This document shows, piece after piece, positions 9,390-19,296 of a DNA stretch of 64,000 nt; the first letter of the stretch is position 1; every line of letters starts with the position of its first letter. The notes beneath the pieces are model-generated. The model ran no database searches. It saw nothing but the letters and a program-made list of their open reading frames with translations, and had not been told where the DNA came from. A program made the position numbers and the translations under genes. Origin of the DNA: Borrelia duttonii Ly (GTDB lineage: Bacteria > Spirochaetota > Spirochaetia > Borreliales > Borreliaceae); contig NC_011247.1 of NCBI RefSeq assembly GCF_000019685.1, positions 62,001 to 126,000 of the forward strand. The letters are read 5' to 3'.

Positions 9390-9401
9390 TTTTTCTTTAA
9401 T

Positions 9402-10291
9402 TTAACTATTCTTCAATCTTAATAATTGTTCTTCTAATGAGACGATTTCATAAGATAATGACTTAATATTGTTGTCATAACCGTCAACTAAACCAAGTGT
9501 TGCTCGCAATTTATTTAAAAATTTTTCTGTCTTCACTAATGATTTTAATAATGTCAATTCTTTTTTCATAGTTTCTACAGCACGAGATCTAACTTTAACA
9601 AACTCATCGAAAAACACTTACTAATTGACAAAAGCTTTTCTTTATTTTTATCCCTATAAATTTTACTAAGGCTTGCATTATCTAAATGATTCATAAATTT
9701 TTCAGAATAATGCCCAACTTGCCACACAAGAATAAGTAAATTATTAGCAAGCATCCACTCATCATTTTTACCTTCAGCAGATCTGTCATGCGAGGGCATT
9801 GCTTTTTCTAAATTCAAATTATTGAATATCAAACCCACATCCTTAATAGCCTGAACATCATATCCTAATCCAGCATAAAAATTTGATTGTCGTTTCAAAT
9901 TATCATATTGTAAATCTATTTTTCTAAAAGGAATATTGTATGGATTACCAGCTAAATTACTTAAAGAAGCCTCATCTACAAGTGTAGCTTTATAACGATC
10001 CGTTTTATTTACAAGCACATTATAAAGCTCATCTATTACGCTTTGTTCTGAACCATTAATCGTAACCTCTACTGGACCAGGATTGCCACCATTTGTTGAC
10101 CCATTAACTGTTGTACTACCTGATCTAGCAACACTACCGTTATTATCTACTTTCCCCAAAACATAAACAGATCTACCTCCAACATTCAATTGCCCCTCAA
10201 CCCCCGGATTTTTCCTTAAAGTATCTAAGAGATCTTTACCACAAGATACCATAATAAAGCAAAACAAAAAATAAATTCTTATTACTCTCAT
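9402..10291 (-). pseudogene. PFam54-like lipoprotein gene split by a one-base frameshift
   Basis: The first frame encodes leader MRVIRIYFLFCFIMVSC (lipid cysteine 17), a Gly/Ser/Asn-rich tether ('VNGSTNGGNPG'), 'NIPFRKIDLQY' and the core 'FYAGLGYDVQAIKDV'. It runs out of family sequence after 'KLLSISKC'. The expected continuation 'FFDEFVKVRSRAVETMKKEL' to 'LLRLKNS' lies in another frame. The switch maps to a run of five A (T on the coding strand) at 9610-9614; six would restore one 296-residue protein. It may be a real mutation, a switchable homopolymer or a sequencing error. The start has AAGGGGGA and the terminator is intact. Confidence 0.72.
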
Positions 10292-10471
10292 AAATCATCC
10301 CCCTTTTCTTAAGGATTATTATATTGTAATTAATATAATATAACATCATCTACAATATAACATAAATTACAAAAAAATAATAAGTATAAAATTATCACAT
10401 AATAACAAAAAAAGATTAAAAATTAACAGAATAACAAATAAAATGTATGATATACACGATATTCATTACAT

Positions 10472-10500
10472 AAAATTTATATTTAATAAATATAAATTTT
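10472..10500 (-). terminator. AT-only terminator of the 10521-11261 gene
   Basis: A 13-bp perfect stem (AAAATTTATATTT / AAATATAAATTTT) with a 3-nt loop, 20 nt past the stop codon. It is entirely A/T, so weaker than its neighbours. Confidence 0.5.
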
Positions 10501-10520
10501 TAACACCAATAAATCAACTT

Positions 10521-11261
10521 TTAACTAAGACTCCAAATCGTAATTGCAATTGTGCTCATTAAATTTATATCTTGCCCAATTTCACCCTCATAAGCAACCA
10601 TTTCCTTTATCCCTGTCAATACGGACTCTCTAGTAATTTTTGATTCTAAGTATGCTATTTGTAACTTGATTTTAGACATACAATTTTCTCTTAAAGTAAT
10701 AAAGTCCTCCAAATGATTATAAATCTCAGTAATGCGCAATTTATCTTTGCTAGATTTAATATGAAGTAAAGTTTCATCACTCAAATAATAATTAACAAGT
10801 GTCTTAGCATAATCTGTAATATTATTTAAAAATTTTAATAATTTATAAGCAACATCAGCATCAATATTAATGAAATGAGGACTATTAAAATCAAGCTTAT
10901 TTAATACATTTCCTAATTGTTTAATAACCTCCATATCGTATCCCAAACTAGAATAAATTTTATACTGCTTATCTGAATCGGCAAAATCTGATGAGATTTT
11001 CTTAAAAGGAATATTTAACAAAAATTTACCTGAATTAAATTGAGAATATAAACCATTAATTTCTTCTCTATAAGCAATCACTCTTGTCTTTAGAGTATAA
11101 AAAACCTGCTCTTTATCACTAATATTAAAAGACCCTTGTACACGTACATTACCACTACTTGTATTACGTTTTAAATCAAATACCTTTCTAACAGGTCGAT
11201 TTTTTGCAATACTTCCCACACTATAAACCAAAGTACCTGTCAATAAACCAAATAATTTCAT
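10521..11261 (-). CDS. PFam54-like protein whose leader has lost its lipobox cysteine
   Basis: 246 residues, good ribosome site (GGGAGAAGAG). The leader MKLFGLLTGTLVYSVGSIAK has the shape of the neighbours' leaders but no cysteine: 'VGSIAKNR' stands where the 8138 gene has 'GMISCKQ'. The rest is typical of the second subgroup: 'LNIPFKKISSDFADSDKQYKIYSSLGYDM' spread over about 80-110, then the helical tail. Without the cysteine it could be a secreted non-lipidated protein, stay anchored by the uncleaved leader, or be non-functional. The coding frame is otherwise intact. Confidence 0.7.
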   Translation of the reverse strand: MKLFGLLTGTLVYSVGSIAKNRPVRKVFDLKRNTSSGNVRVQGSFNISDKEQVFYTLKTRVIAYREEINGLYSQFNSGKFLLNIPFKKISSDFADSDKQYKIYSSLGYDMEVIKQLGNVLNKLDFNSPHFINIDADVAYKLLKFLNNITDYAKTLVNYYLSDETLLHIKSSKDKLRITEIYNHLEDFITLRENCMSKIKLQIAYLESKITRESVLTGIKEMVAYEGEIGQDINLMSTIAITIWSLS

Positions 11262-11464
11262 AAGTCTCTTCTCCCTATTACAATTAATATACTATATAGT
11301 AATCAATATAATAAAATACACAATATATATTTATATATAAAACAATATTGCAACAACTCAGTCCATGCATAATTTCATCACAATTCAAGGAATACTATTC
11401 ACTTTTAATGTAAAAAACTAAAGAAAATTTTTAACATTCCTTAAATAATAAAACAAACAAAAAC

Positions 11465-11494
11465 ATTAAATGAGCTTATAAGCCCATTTAATGT
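11465..11494 (-). terminator. terminator of the 11495-12556 gene
   Basis: A 14-bp stem with one mismatch (CATTAAATGaGCTT / AAGCcCATTTAATG), 3-nt loop, directly abutting the stop codon and followed by T-rich sequence on the minus strand. Confidence 0.75.
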
Positions 11495-12556
11495 TTAATT
11501 TATAACCAAATTTGAAATTAGCATAGCAAACTCTCTTAAAACACTAATTTTCATCTTATATTTACCCTCACCAAAATCCTTTTGTAATAAAGATATTATC
11601 TCACTCTCATCATCAATAGAGCCCAATGATTCTATATTATCCCTAATATCCTCAACAAGTTCTTCTTTTAATTGAACAATATTATCCAAAGCATCACTAA
11701 TACGCTTAATGTCAATATCTCGTTCTCTAATATTTGCTAGAATTTCTTCATTTAAAAGCTCTAAAGAATCTTTGGGATATTGTGATAGTTCACTTAAAAC
11801 TGATAACACATCATCAAAGACCTCTAAAATTCCATTAGAAATATTTGTTAACAATAACTTATCAAATAAGTTACCCAACCTTGCAATAAGACCAACATTA
11901 TATCCTAATCCTGCATAAACTTTATCCTGTTCCTCCTCAAAACTAAAATCTGAAGAGATTTTATCAAAAGGAATATTAGAAAATAATTTAGTTAAATAAA
12001 ACTGATCACGTTCATTTAAAAACTTTGCCTTGTAAGTTTGTACCTTCTCCAAAAGAGAATCATAAACTTTTCCCTCACCACCCAAATCGCTATCATCATT
12101 CTCAAAATTATCTCTAAATTCAACTTCCCTTTCTTCCAAAATTTTATTTCCATCAACCCTATCTGTCTTCTCTAAATTATCTTTATCAATTTCATCTCCA
12201 CCATTAACACCCTCTCTAGCATCATTAGTTTGAAAATCATCTATCCTTTGTTGTTTTTCTATATCTAACTGAAAATCAAATTCATTTTCTGGAAATACTA
12301 TTTGCTCCCCATCATCACTACTCTTAACACTATCTTCCGGATGATTAAAAATTTCATCCCATAAATCTGAACTTATAAATGACAGATTTGTCACTTCTGA
12401 CTGGTTTAATTTATCCACTTTTTTTAAATTACGTGTACCACCAACCTCATCTTTTTGGTTAAAATCTTTATCCATTCTCTCCTCTAAAGACCAATATCTA
12501 CAAGAAATCATATTCATTACACACAACAAATAAAATATCAAACCTAATATTTTCAT
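11495..12556 (-). CDS. PFam54-like lipoprotein with long acidic tether
   Basis: 353 residues. Leader MKILGLIFYLLCVMNMISC, lipid cysteine 19, AAGGAGAAG ribosome site. A tether of about 150 residues is rich in Asp, Glu and Asn. The domain follows: 'SNIPFDKISSDFSFEEEQ' then core 'VYAGLGYNVGLIARL'. The final helices contain more Asp and Glu than most relatives. Tether length differs widely between neighbours (this gene and 8138-9199 are the longest), while the helical domain keeps a constant size. Confidence 0.74.
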   Translation of the reverse strand: MKILGLIFYLLCVMNMISCRYWSLEERMDKDFNQKDEVGGTRNLKKVDKLNQSEVTNLSFISSDLWDEIFNHPEDSVKSSDDGEQIVFPENEFDFQLDIEKQQRIDDFQTNDAREGVNGGDEIDKDNLEKTDRVDGNKILEEREVEFRDNFENDDSDLGGEGKVYDSLLEKVQTYKAKFLNERDQFYLTKLFSNIPFDKISSDFSFEEEQDKVYAGLGYNVGLIARLGNLFDKLLLTNISNGILEVFDDVLSVLSELSQYPKDSLELLNEEILANIRERDIDIKRISDALDNIVQLKEELVEDIRDNIESLGSIDDESEIISLLQKDFGEGKYKMKISVLREFAMLISNLVIN

Positions 12557-12893
12557 ATGCTTCTCCTTCCTTAAGATTGTATATCTTTAAATTCAATATT
12601 TAATAATACCAATACAATTTAATACTTATTATTATATAATATAATTATATTTATTCAAGAAGATGTTATAAATCACATCACAACTTTAAAACATTCTTAT
12701 CAAATGAATCAAAATCACTCCAAGTTAATAACACTAAGACAAATAAAAACTCAAATATTAACCAACATGTAAACAAAAAATAGTCTCTCTCATGTAAAAA
12801 TACTTAAAAATTACTTATTATTATAAAATTTCAAATGTTATTAAATAAGTTTGATAATTAAAGACAATACCTGTAGTAAAGAATAAATCACAT
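12557..12893. other. gap with nothing recognised
   Basis: AT-rich, without a gene, clear hairpin or repeat that I could see. It should hold the promoter of the 11495-12556 gene. Confidence 0.35.
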
Positions 12894-13688
12894 TTATTTA
12901 ATCAAACATTTAATTATGGTTAATGGTCCACTTTTTAGGTCCTCAAAATCTCTAATAAGTCTAGTATTTGATAGACCTATCGTTAATTCACCGTCAGGAA
13001 ATTTTAAAAAAACATTCACAATACTATTATTAAAAACCTTTAACATAGTCTCTCTATCAGCTCCTTCAGCTACCAATTTAATTAATATGGCTTCAAGATC
13101 CTGATCCAAACTTGCTTTTTTCTTTATAAAATCAACTAAATAATAATAAATTAAAGCAAGTTCTTTATCTGTCTTAGTAGTCTTAAGTCGCTCTAAAGTT
13201 TCATCATTAAAATCATCATTAACAAGCCTTTTTAAAACTTTTGAATTTTCGTCTAAATAAGATAAAAAAATAGAAAAACGCGATGCATCTCCCAAAATAC
13301 TACTATAAGTCGGTAATATTAATGTATGAAACATATATTCCAAACCATAAATAGCTTTAACATTATAGTTTAAGCTTTCAAAAATAAAATTTGCATCACT
13401 ATAAACTGGAAATATCTTTGATAAGGGAAACTTAAACTCAGGCTTAGACTCACCCTCTTTTAATTTAAATGTCCTACCATTAAGTTTATCTCTATACTCT
13501 TTGACTAACCTATGAATCTTATAAAAAGTCACATAACGAGGATCAATGACTACAAGCCTTATAAATGATAAATTAGAACACACATCTTTATCATCTGCAT
13601 CATTCACATTTTCACTTGACTTATCAACATTCTTTTCACTACAAGATAAGATGAACAATATACATAATATAATATTAATTCTTCTCAT
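12894..13688 (-). CDS. PFam54/CspA-like surface lipoprotein
   Basis: 264 residues from the ATG with AAGGGAA about 7 nt upstream; longer in-frame starts would put extra residues before an already complete leader. Leader MRRINIILCILFILSC, lipid cysteine 16. The domain motif is divergent ('FKFPLSKIFPVYSDANF') and the core reads 'IFESLNYNVKAIYGL'. Its start lies 93 nt from the stop of the upstream gene 13782-14675, so co-transcription is possible. Confidence 0.72.
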   Translation of the reverse strand: MRRINIILCILFILSCSEKNVDKSSENVNDADDKDVCSNLSFIRLVVIDPRYVTFYKIHRLVKEYRDKLNGRTFKLKEGESKPEFKFPLSKIFPVYSDANFIFESLNYNVKAIYGLEYMFHTLILPTYSSILGDASRFSIFLSYLDENSKVLKRLVNDDFNDETLERLKTTKTDKELALIYYYLVDFIKKKASLDQDLEAILIKLVAEGADRETMLKVFNNSIVNVFLKFPDGELTIGLSNTRLIRDFEDLKSGPLTIIKCLIK

Positions 13689-13781
13689 AAATATTCCCTT
13701 TTTCATATATAAATATATAAACATATATACACAAATTTCAACAATAATATTCAAAAAATATAATTATATTTGCATAAACAA

Positions 13782-14675
13782 TCATATTCTCCTTGCATTT
13801 ATATACATATCTACCTTGGGCAAATCCTTTACGATTTCAATAACTAATTCTTGAATAGTTTTTGCAAAATCAGAACTATCAGCAATTTTCTTCTGAATCC
13901 CTCCATCTCTAATAATCTTACCAAGTTCCGCCTCCATTAACCTTCTGTAACGTTTTAAGTTTGCCGCACTATTTATAACATTTTTAAAATCCGATATCAA
14001 TTCATCTCTTAATTGCATAAACAATAATAATAAATTGGTGATACTCGAAACATTTTCCACTGTAATCTCATTACTCATCTTAATTTTTTCTAATACTTCA
14101 TCACTAAAGAGATTAACAACAAAATTAATATGATATGCAAGTTGCTCTAAATTAAATAATAAAAGAGATGCAATTCTTACATCCACCTTATCTATATTTC
14201 TCTCTGAAAGCGGTATATCAATAAAAGTTAATCCCACATTTAATGTATTGAGTATCTCTCTTAATGCATTAATGCAATCAAGATCATATCCTAAAACCAT
14301 ATAAATATTGCGACTCTTATTAACTCCATCACAATAAGTATCAAATTCCAAATTTCCCTTTTGAAGAGCTGACATCTTACCATAACATGACAACTCTTTA
14401 ACAATATCCTTGCTATATTGATTAATAACAGAAATAGAACTCTTACTCAAACCACTATTTCTATATTCATAATCAATCAACAATTTAAAAAAAGAAACTA
14501 AAGATTCTAAATCATTATAAGCTCTACTTACTGAACTTCTAAAAAATGGAATCAATTCAAATGTTGAAAATGCGAATTTATCATTATTAATCTTCTCTCC
14601 ATCATTCAAAACAGCATCAGATCTGCATCCTAACACAAAATTTAACACACATAAGACAATAAAAAACCTTATCAT
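13782..14675 (-). CDS. PFam54/CspA-like surface lipoprotein
   Basis: 297 residues from an ATG with GGGGAG upstream; the in-frame ATG eight codons earlier overlaps that site and is rejected. Leader MIRFFIVLCVLNFVLGC, lipid cysteine 17. The core is 'IYMVLGYDLDCINAL'; the usual 'IPFxK' motif is replaced by unrelated sequence before it. Helical tail to 'EIVKDLPKVDMYINARRI'. A divergent family member judged by core, size and context. Confidence 0.7.
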   Translation of the reverse strand: MIRFFIVLCVLNFVLGCRSDAVLNDGEKINNDKFAFSTFELIPFFRSSVSRAYNDLESLVSFFKLLIDYEYRNSGLSKSSISVINQYSKDIVKELSCYGKMSALQKGNLEFDTYCDGVNKSRNIYMVLGYDLDCINALREILNTLNVGLTFIDIPLSERNIDKVDVRIASLLLFNLEQLAYHINFVVNLFSDEVLEKIKMSNEITVENVSSITNLLLLFMQLRDELISDFKNVINSAANLKRYRRLMEAELGKIIRDGGIQKKIADSSDFAKTIQELVIEIVKDLPKVDMYINARRI

Positions 14676-14798
14676 AAATTTCTCCCCTAATATTATCAAT
14701 ATTTTAACAAATAGTAATATACTCTATAACGATATGTCAAATTACTATATATATAAATATATAGATTAGAAATACCTAAATTTATAACATCAAACCAA

Positions 14799-15404
14799 TT
14801 ATAAAAGATCAACCAACTCTATAATATCAAATAAAATATAATGGATATTGCGCATTTCCTTATTAAAATTTGAATCTGAACTAGCTATAACTTTCTGTAG
14901 TTCATTTAATATATCATCCTCATTGGTCTTTGATGCAACAACAACAATAACATCTCTAAACTTAGACATTAAATCTTTAACAGCATCTATAAATTGAACT
15001 AAATACTTAGTAATTTTTTCAAGATCATCTTCATCTCTAAATTTAAGCATTTCTAATTTAGCTTTATTTAAAACATCTTCAAAGAAAATTTGAATTGAAT
15101 GAGCAACGTACATTAAACCATTTAGCAAATTAGTAACAATTCTTGTATCTCTATCTCCCATATTCTTAAAATTCAACATTTGAAATACTCTACCCAAACT
15201 AAGAATAATCTCAATATCATATCTTAATGCTTCATAAACCTCATCCAAATCTGAAGGATAATAAATGTCATTTAAAATCCCTTTAAAATTAATACTTATC
15301 CTCTCTTCTTTGGAAAAAAATGCAACTCGCTTACTTTCAAGCTCTTGCTTAAATTTCATCAATAAGTTACTCAAAATACCAAAAGAAGATTTCATTTCAT
15401 CCAT
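14799..15404 (-). CDS. leaderless PFam54-like protein (first of a pair)
   Basis: 201 residues from an ATG with AAAGGAG 7 nt upstream. There is no signal peptide or lipobox: the protein starts MDEMKSSFGILSNLLMKFKQ, directly in the first helix. The domain is otherwise complete: 'SINFKGILNDIYYPSDLDEVYEALRYDIEIILSL' spread over about 37-72, then helices to 'FDIIELVDLL'. About half the residues match 15574-16182, so the two arose by tandem duplication after the leader was lost. As written the product would be cytoplasmic, which does not fit the family's surface role. Confidence 0.7.
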   Translation of the reverse strand: MDEMKSSFGILSNLLMKFKQELESKRVAFFSKEERISINFKGILNDIYYPSDLDEVYEALRYDIEIILSLGRVFQMLNFKNMGDRDTRIVTNLLNGLMYVAHSIQIFFEDVLNKAKLEMLKFRDEDDLEKITKYLVQFIDAVKDLMSKFRDVIVVVASKTNEDDILNELQKVIASSDSNFNKEMRNIHYILFDIIELVDLL

Positions 15405-15573
15405 ATATTACTCCTTTTATAACACTATTTACCAATATAAATACACACTATTTACAGTATACATACATAAACATCAATTAATTAAGATGAATTAATAAAT
15501 AACTATTATTTAAAATTTTTTAATTTCATATTCAAAACAAAAAAACACAATATTATTTAATAATTTACTACTT

Positions 15574-16182
15574 TTACAAAAAATCAACTAACTCTATAAT
15601 ATCAAATAAAAGATAATGAATATTACGAACACCTTTATTAAATTTTGAATCTAACTTAGCAACCACTCTACTCAACTCTTTTAATATGCTATCTTCATTA
15701 ATTTTTGATGCAACAGATACAATGATAGCCTTAACTTGCAACATCAAATCTTTTATTATTTCTATAAACTGTTCTAGATAAATAACAATTTTTTTAATAT
15801 CCTCATTATCTCTTAACTGGAGCAAATCCAATTTTGTTTGATTAAAAATATCTTTAAAGAGAGTCTGAATTGAATGTGCGACCCGCATTAAACCATTTAA
15901 TAAATTCATCACAAGTCTTGTGTCTCTATCATAAACATGCTTAAAATTCAATTTACTAAAAATCAAACCTAATCTACCAATAATTTCAACATCATATCCT
16001 AACATAGTATAAATTTTATCTCTATCTGATTGATAATAAATAATATCATCTAATACCCCCTTAAAATTAATATCCAATTGAGACTGTTTAGAAATAAATG
16101 CATAACGCTCATTTTCAAGTTCTTCTCTAAAACCAATCAATATTTCTTTAAGCTCATCAAAATTTTGCTCCCTTAAATCCAT
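15574..16182 (-). CDS. leaderless PFam54-like protein (second of a pair)
   Basis: 202 residues, no leader: MDLREQNFDELKEILIGFRE begins in the first helix. The 'DINFKGVLDDIIYYQSDRDKIYTMLGYDVEIIGRL' region and final 'YLLFDIIELVDFL' match the 14799-15404 product nearly position by position. The start has AGGAG at 8 nt. Both genes keep intact frames and ribosome sites, so they look maintained rather than freshly broken. Confidence 0.7.
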   Translation of the reverse strand: MDLREQNFDELKEILIGFREELENERYAFISKQSQLDINFKGVLDDIIYYQSDRDKIYTMLGYDVEIIGRLGLIFSKLNFKHVYDRDTRLVMNLLNGLMRVAHSIQTLFKDIFNQTKLDLLQLRDNEDIKKIVIYLEQFIEIIKDLMLQVKAIIVSVASKINEDSILKELSRVVAKLDSKFNKGVRNIHYLLFDIIELVDFL

Positions 16183-16367
16183 ATATTTATACTCCTTTGT
16201 GCAAGCTATCTATTATTAGAACGCATACATTATACTACCAATCACATTATAAAAACAATATAATATAATAACAATATCACTAATTTATTGAAAAAAATTT
16301 TACTCTTTAGCTTATATTAAACATAAAATGAAATTGACTTTAAAAAATGAAATTTTTCAAATTAAAA

Positions 16368-17135
16368 TTATGATTTAAATATTTCATTCAGTTTATCTTC
16401 AATTTTAAACACATTATCTACAATGCCAATCAAAATTCTATTTGACAAAATACCATCATCAATTAAACTCTCTAAATAATTTATCATCATCAATTTATCA
16501 CCTCTTCTTGCAGCTGCCTCATTAACAAAATGCTTAATATCTGAGATTAACTCTTCCCTTGCCTTCATAAAGTAATCTAAATGAAACATAATATTATCAA
16601 TAAAAGTCACTAAACCTTCTTCAAACTTAAAATAGTCTTTAATTTTAGCCAGATTCTCATTGTTTAAATGCCTATTTAATAATATAATTCCGTATTTTGT
16701 AACATTTTCCAATTCTTTTAAAAACCTAATAGCAACATTAACATCATTATCATTTAAATTACCAACATCCTTATTAAAACGTAAATCTAATGTGGATAAT
16801 ATATCTATAAGTCTTTTAACAACTCCCAAATCATCTCCCAATGTAGCAATAATAACACGTTTGGTAGTATCTTCATTAAAGTACAACAATTTATCTGAAT
16901 AAGCTTATTTATCACCAGTAAAAAAAGAAATTTTTGAATCAATAAAATTGAGAAGAGTATCAGATCTCGATAAAAATGTTATTTTACAATCCTCAACCTT
17001 ATTTTTAAAAGCCTTATAAACTTTTCTTGCGTCTGGATCTAAGAATCCCGAATATTCTGATACACAAGATATGAATATCATTAAAAGCAAAAATACAATA
17101 TTCACCCTTAAAAATACCATAATAACTCTCTTCAT
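16368..17135 (-). pseudogene. PFam54-like lipoprotein gene with an in-frame nonsense codon
   Basis: Leader MKRVIMVFLRVNIVFLLLMIFISC (lipid cysteine 24) with an AGGGGAA ribosome site. After 'FIDSKISFFTGDK' a TAA stop at codon 77 (16905-16907) interrupts the frame. Family sequence resumes in the same frame directly after it ('AYSDKLLYFNEDTTKRVIIATLGDDLGVVKRL') to a normal C-terminus; intact length would be about 255 codons. No insertion or deletion is needed, so a single base change explains it. The core 'VIIATLGDDL' has drifted from YASLGYD. The downstream half has an ATG but no ribosome site. Confidence 0.75.
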
Positions 17136-17322
17136 ATATTCCCCTTTTTACAATAAAGCAACACTTACATAAAAGTTAAATAAGATAATACTACTACAAC
17201 TAATATATTTAACTCAAGTAAAAATTAAATCATAATAACAAAACCACAATTCCTATACAAGATGCTGCATTTAAAGTAAATACTCCATAACTTTTTCTTA
17301 GAATACTGAAATTATTAAAATA

Positions 17323-18219
17323 TTACGGATTAGTTTGCACATTAACCAAATTTCCAATTGATTGTGAAATAAACATTATTTTTGCAATCAATCTCCTAAT
17401 ATCCCCATTTTGCTCAATAATTTTTCTCAGTACAGCTTCCATTTCCAATTTATCTGTTTTTGATTCTGCTAATACAATATATCTACCCAATTTCAATGTT
17501 AAATTTCTCCTCAGATGCATTAACGTATCAATAAGAACATTAATAGAAGCAATATCATCTGCTGTTATTAAACTACTAGTCTTAATATTACCTAAATTAA
17601 ACAAATTTAAATGATTATTTATCACAACTTCTCTAACATAATAAGTAACATTATATAAAACATCCAATAATCCAGAAGCAATTCCCTTATCTAGTCGACT
17701 TAAATAAGATGGAACATTTGGATCTACCTTATTTATCAATGTTTCTAATTTTCTAATAACATCAACATCATACCCCAAAGATGAATAAACGATATCCTTT
17801 TTATCATCACCATCAAATTTAGCAAATCGTTCAAAAAAAGGCATACTAAATTGATGCTTACCACTAGCAAAACGTAAACTTCTATCTAAAAACTCATTCT
17901 TAAACTCTCTAACTTTATTTTCAAGTTCATCATAAGCTTGTTCTCTGGTTTTATGAGAATCTGGCACTTCCGACAACAAATTTTCATCATCCAAAGTCTC
18001 ATCGCTATTATCTTGCACAGTTGATCGCTCATACTTTGAAATTTTATCTTCTATAGATGAATCTTTTATCTCACCTGGATTTAGGGGACGTATTCCTGAA
18101 CGTTCTAATTCTCTTTGAAATTCTGAATGATACTTAACTCCTGAATCCCAACCAAACATTATGAACAAAATCAATAATAAACATAATACACATACCAATG
18201 TCATGCTAAAATTTTTCAT
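17323..18219 (-). CDS. PFam54-like protein with lipobox cysteine replaced by tryptophan
   Basis: 298 residues, GAGGAG ribosome site. The leader MKNFSMTLVCVLCLLLILFIMFGW ends where relatives read '..GC': codon TGG stands where TGT would give 'FGCDSG'. Earlier cysteines (10 and 13) lie inside the hydrophobic core and are not in lipobox positions. An acidic tether is followed by 'FSMPFFERFAKFDGDDKK' and 'VYSSLGYDVDVIRKL', then the helical tail. As written it would be a transmembrane-anchored or secreted form. A single base separates it from a normal lipoprotein. Confidence 0.72.
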   Translation of the reverse strand: MKNFSMTLVCVLCLLLILFIMFGWDSGVKYHSEFQRELERSGIRPLNPGEIKDSSIEDKISKYERSTVQDNSDETLDDENLLSEVPDSHKTREQAYDELENKVREFKNEFLDRSLRFASGKHQFSMPFFERFAKFDGDDKKDIVYSSLGYDVDVIRKLETLINKVDPNVPSYLSRLDKGIASGLLDVLYNVTYYVREVVINNHLNLFNLGNIKTSSLITADDIASINVLIDTLMHLRRNLTLKLGRYIVLAESKTDKLEMEAVLRKIIEQNGDIRRLIAKIMFISQSIGNLVNVQTNP

Positions 18220-18319
18220 ACATTCTCCTCTAAAAAATTAAAAATAAATTTATTACACAAGCTTTATTTTGTACTCCATGCATGCAAATCAATATTTACC
18301 CATCATATATTTAAATATG

Positions 18320-18349
18320 ATTACTTAAAAATATTTATTTTTAAGTAAT
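18320..18349. repeat. 14-bp inverted repeat
   Basis: Perfect stem ATTACTTAAAAATA / TATTTTTAAGTAAT with a 2-nt loop, about 100 nt upstream of the 17323-18219 start codon. It could be the terminator of the decayed gene upstream of it. Confidence 0.5.
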
Positions 18350-18452
18350 ATTTTAAATGCAAAAATATTAATACAATTTCTAAACTAAATAAAGAACAAC
18401 CAAAAGAAAAATAAAAAACTTCTATCTACTATTAAAATAAATTTCTCCATTC

Positions 18453-18903
18453 TTTATTTGCAAATCGTCAATTTTTTATCTAAACATTTTTTAATAACCC
18501 AACAACCATTACCACAAAAAACTTTATAACATTTTCTATCATGTAAAAGAGAAATCAAAAATCAAGTTGAATTAATTAATAAGGTTTATATTTAAGAAAT
18601 TATTTAATATTGCTAAATATTCATCAAGTTATAAAAAATTTTGAATAATATTTCGATATATGACTAACTATTTACTAACAAAAGTATTTTATTTAAAAAT
18701 TAAGTCACCTAAATTTATAACTTGCCTCTTAAGCAAAAACAAACATCCCCACATGCTATTTTGCTTTTAAAAACCATCTAATTGAATCAAAACCAATTAT
18801 TGTTTCTTATTGACCACTTGTAACTAAATGATTACAAATCATTCATCAATACGATCAATCAAATAACAAAGGCATTAAAATATGACTTTTTAAATATACC
18901 TCC
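18453..18903 (-). pseudogene. decayed cysteine-rich small-protein relic
   Basis: On the minus strand an AAGGAGG site near 18897-18903 is followed by a frame starting 'KKSYFNAFVI' without a start codon. Reading on in that same frame through many stops gives two cysteine-rich islands: 'KIACGDVCFCLRGKL' (about 18720-18765) and 'CYKVFCGNGCWVIKKCLDKK' (about 18475-18531), then a stop near 18453-18460. Cysteine is rare in neighbouring proteins apart from lipid cysteines. That both islands share the frame set by the ribosome site suggests one old gene, but chance is not excluded. No family recognised. Confidence 0.25.
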
Positions 18904-19267
18904 TTGTATAAAAAATTAATGTTTATTTCTATTAACAATAATTATACTAATAAATAATGCTTATATACAAATAATAAAATTAATTTAAGAAAATTATAAT
19001 TTAATAAACAAACATCTATCTCAAAACAAAACCAAAATAAACAATACATATATAAAAAATGCAACCACAATAACATAAGTTAAAGTAAGCTGCATTGTAA
19101 AACACAAAAGAGAATATAGATTATTTATACTAAACAACAAACTAAGATTATATTTATAATAATTGTATTTTTAATTTTCTATGCTATCTCCTTTCCTAAA
19201 ACCACAAGAGCAATTATACATGCAAAACTACAACACTCAAAAACAGTTAAATATAAAATACAAATGA

Positions 19268-19296
19268 GAAATAAAGACTTAACAAGTCTCTATTTC
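19268..19296 (-). terminator. terminator of the 19316-20122 gene
   Basis: A 13-bp stem with one mismatch (GAAATAaAGACTT / AAGTCTcTATTTC) and a 3-nt loop, 20 nt past the stop codon. Confidence 0.65.

Noticed and set aside
13546-13854. Open frame of 102 codons on the plus strand across an intergenic region
   Set aside because: It overlaps the leader of 12894-13688 and the end of 13782-14675; no ribosome site and no sensible protein features.
19065-19140. Hydrophobic 24-codon frame on the minus strand (MQLTLTYVIVVAFFIYVLFI..)
   Set aside because: No ribosome site before its ATG and no neighbour support; short hydrophobic frames are common in A/T-rich DNA.
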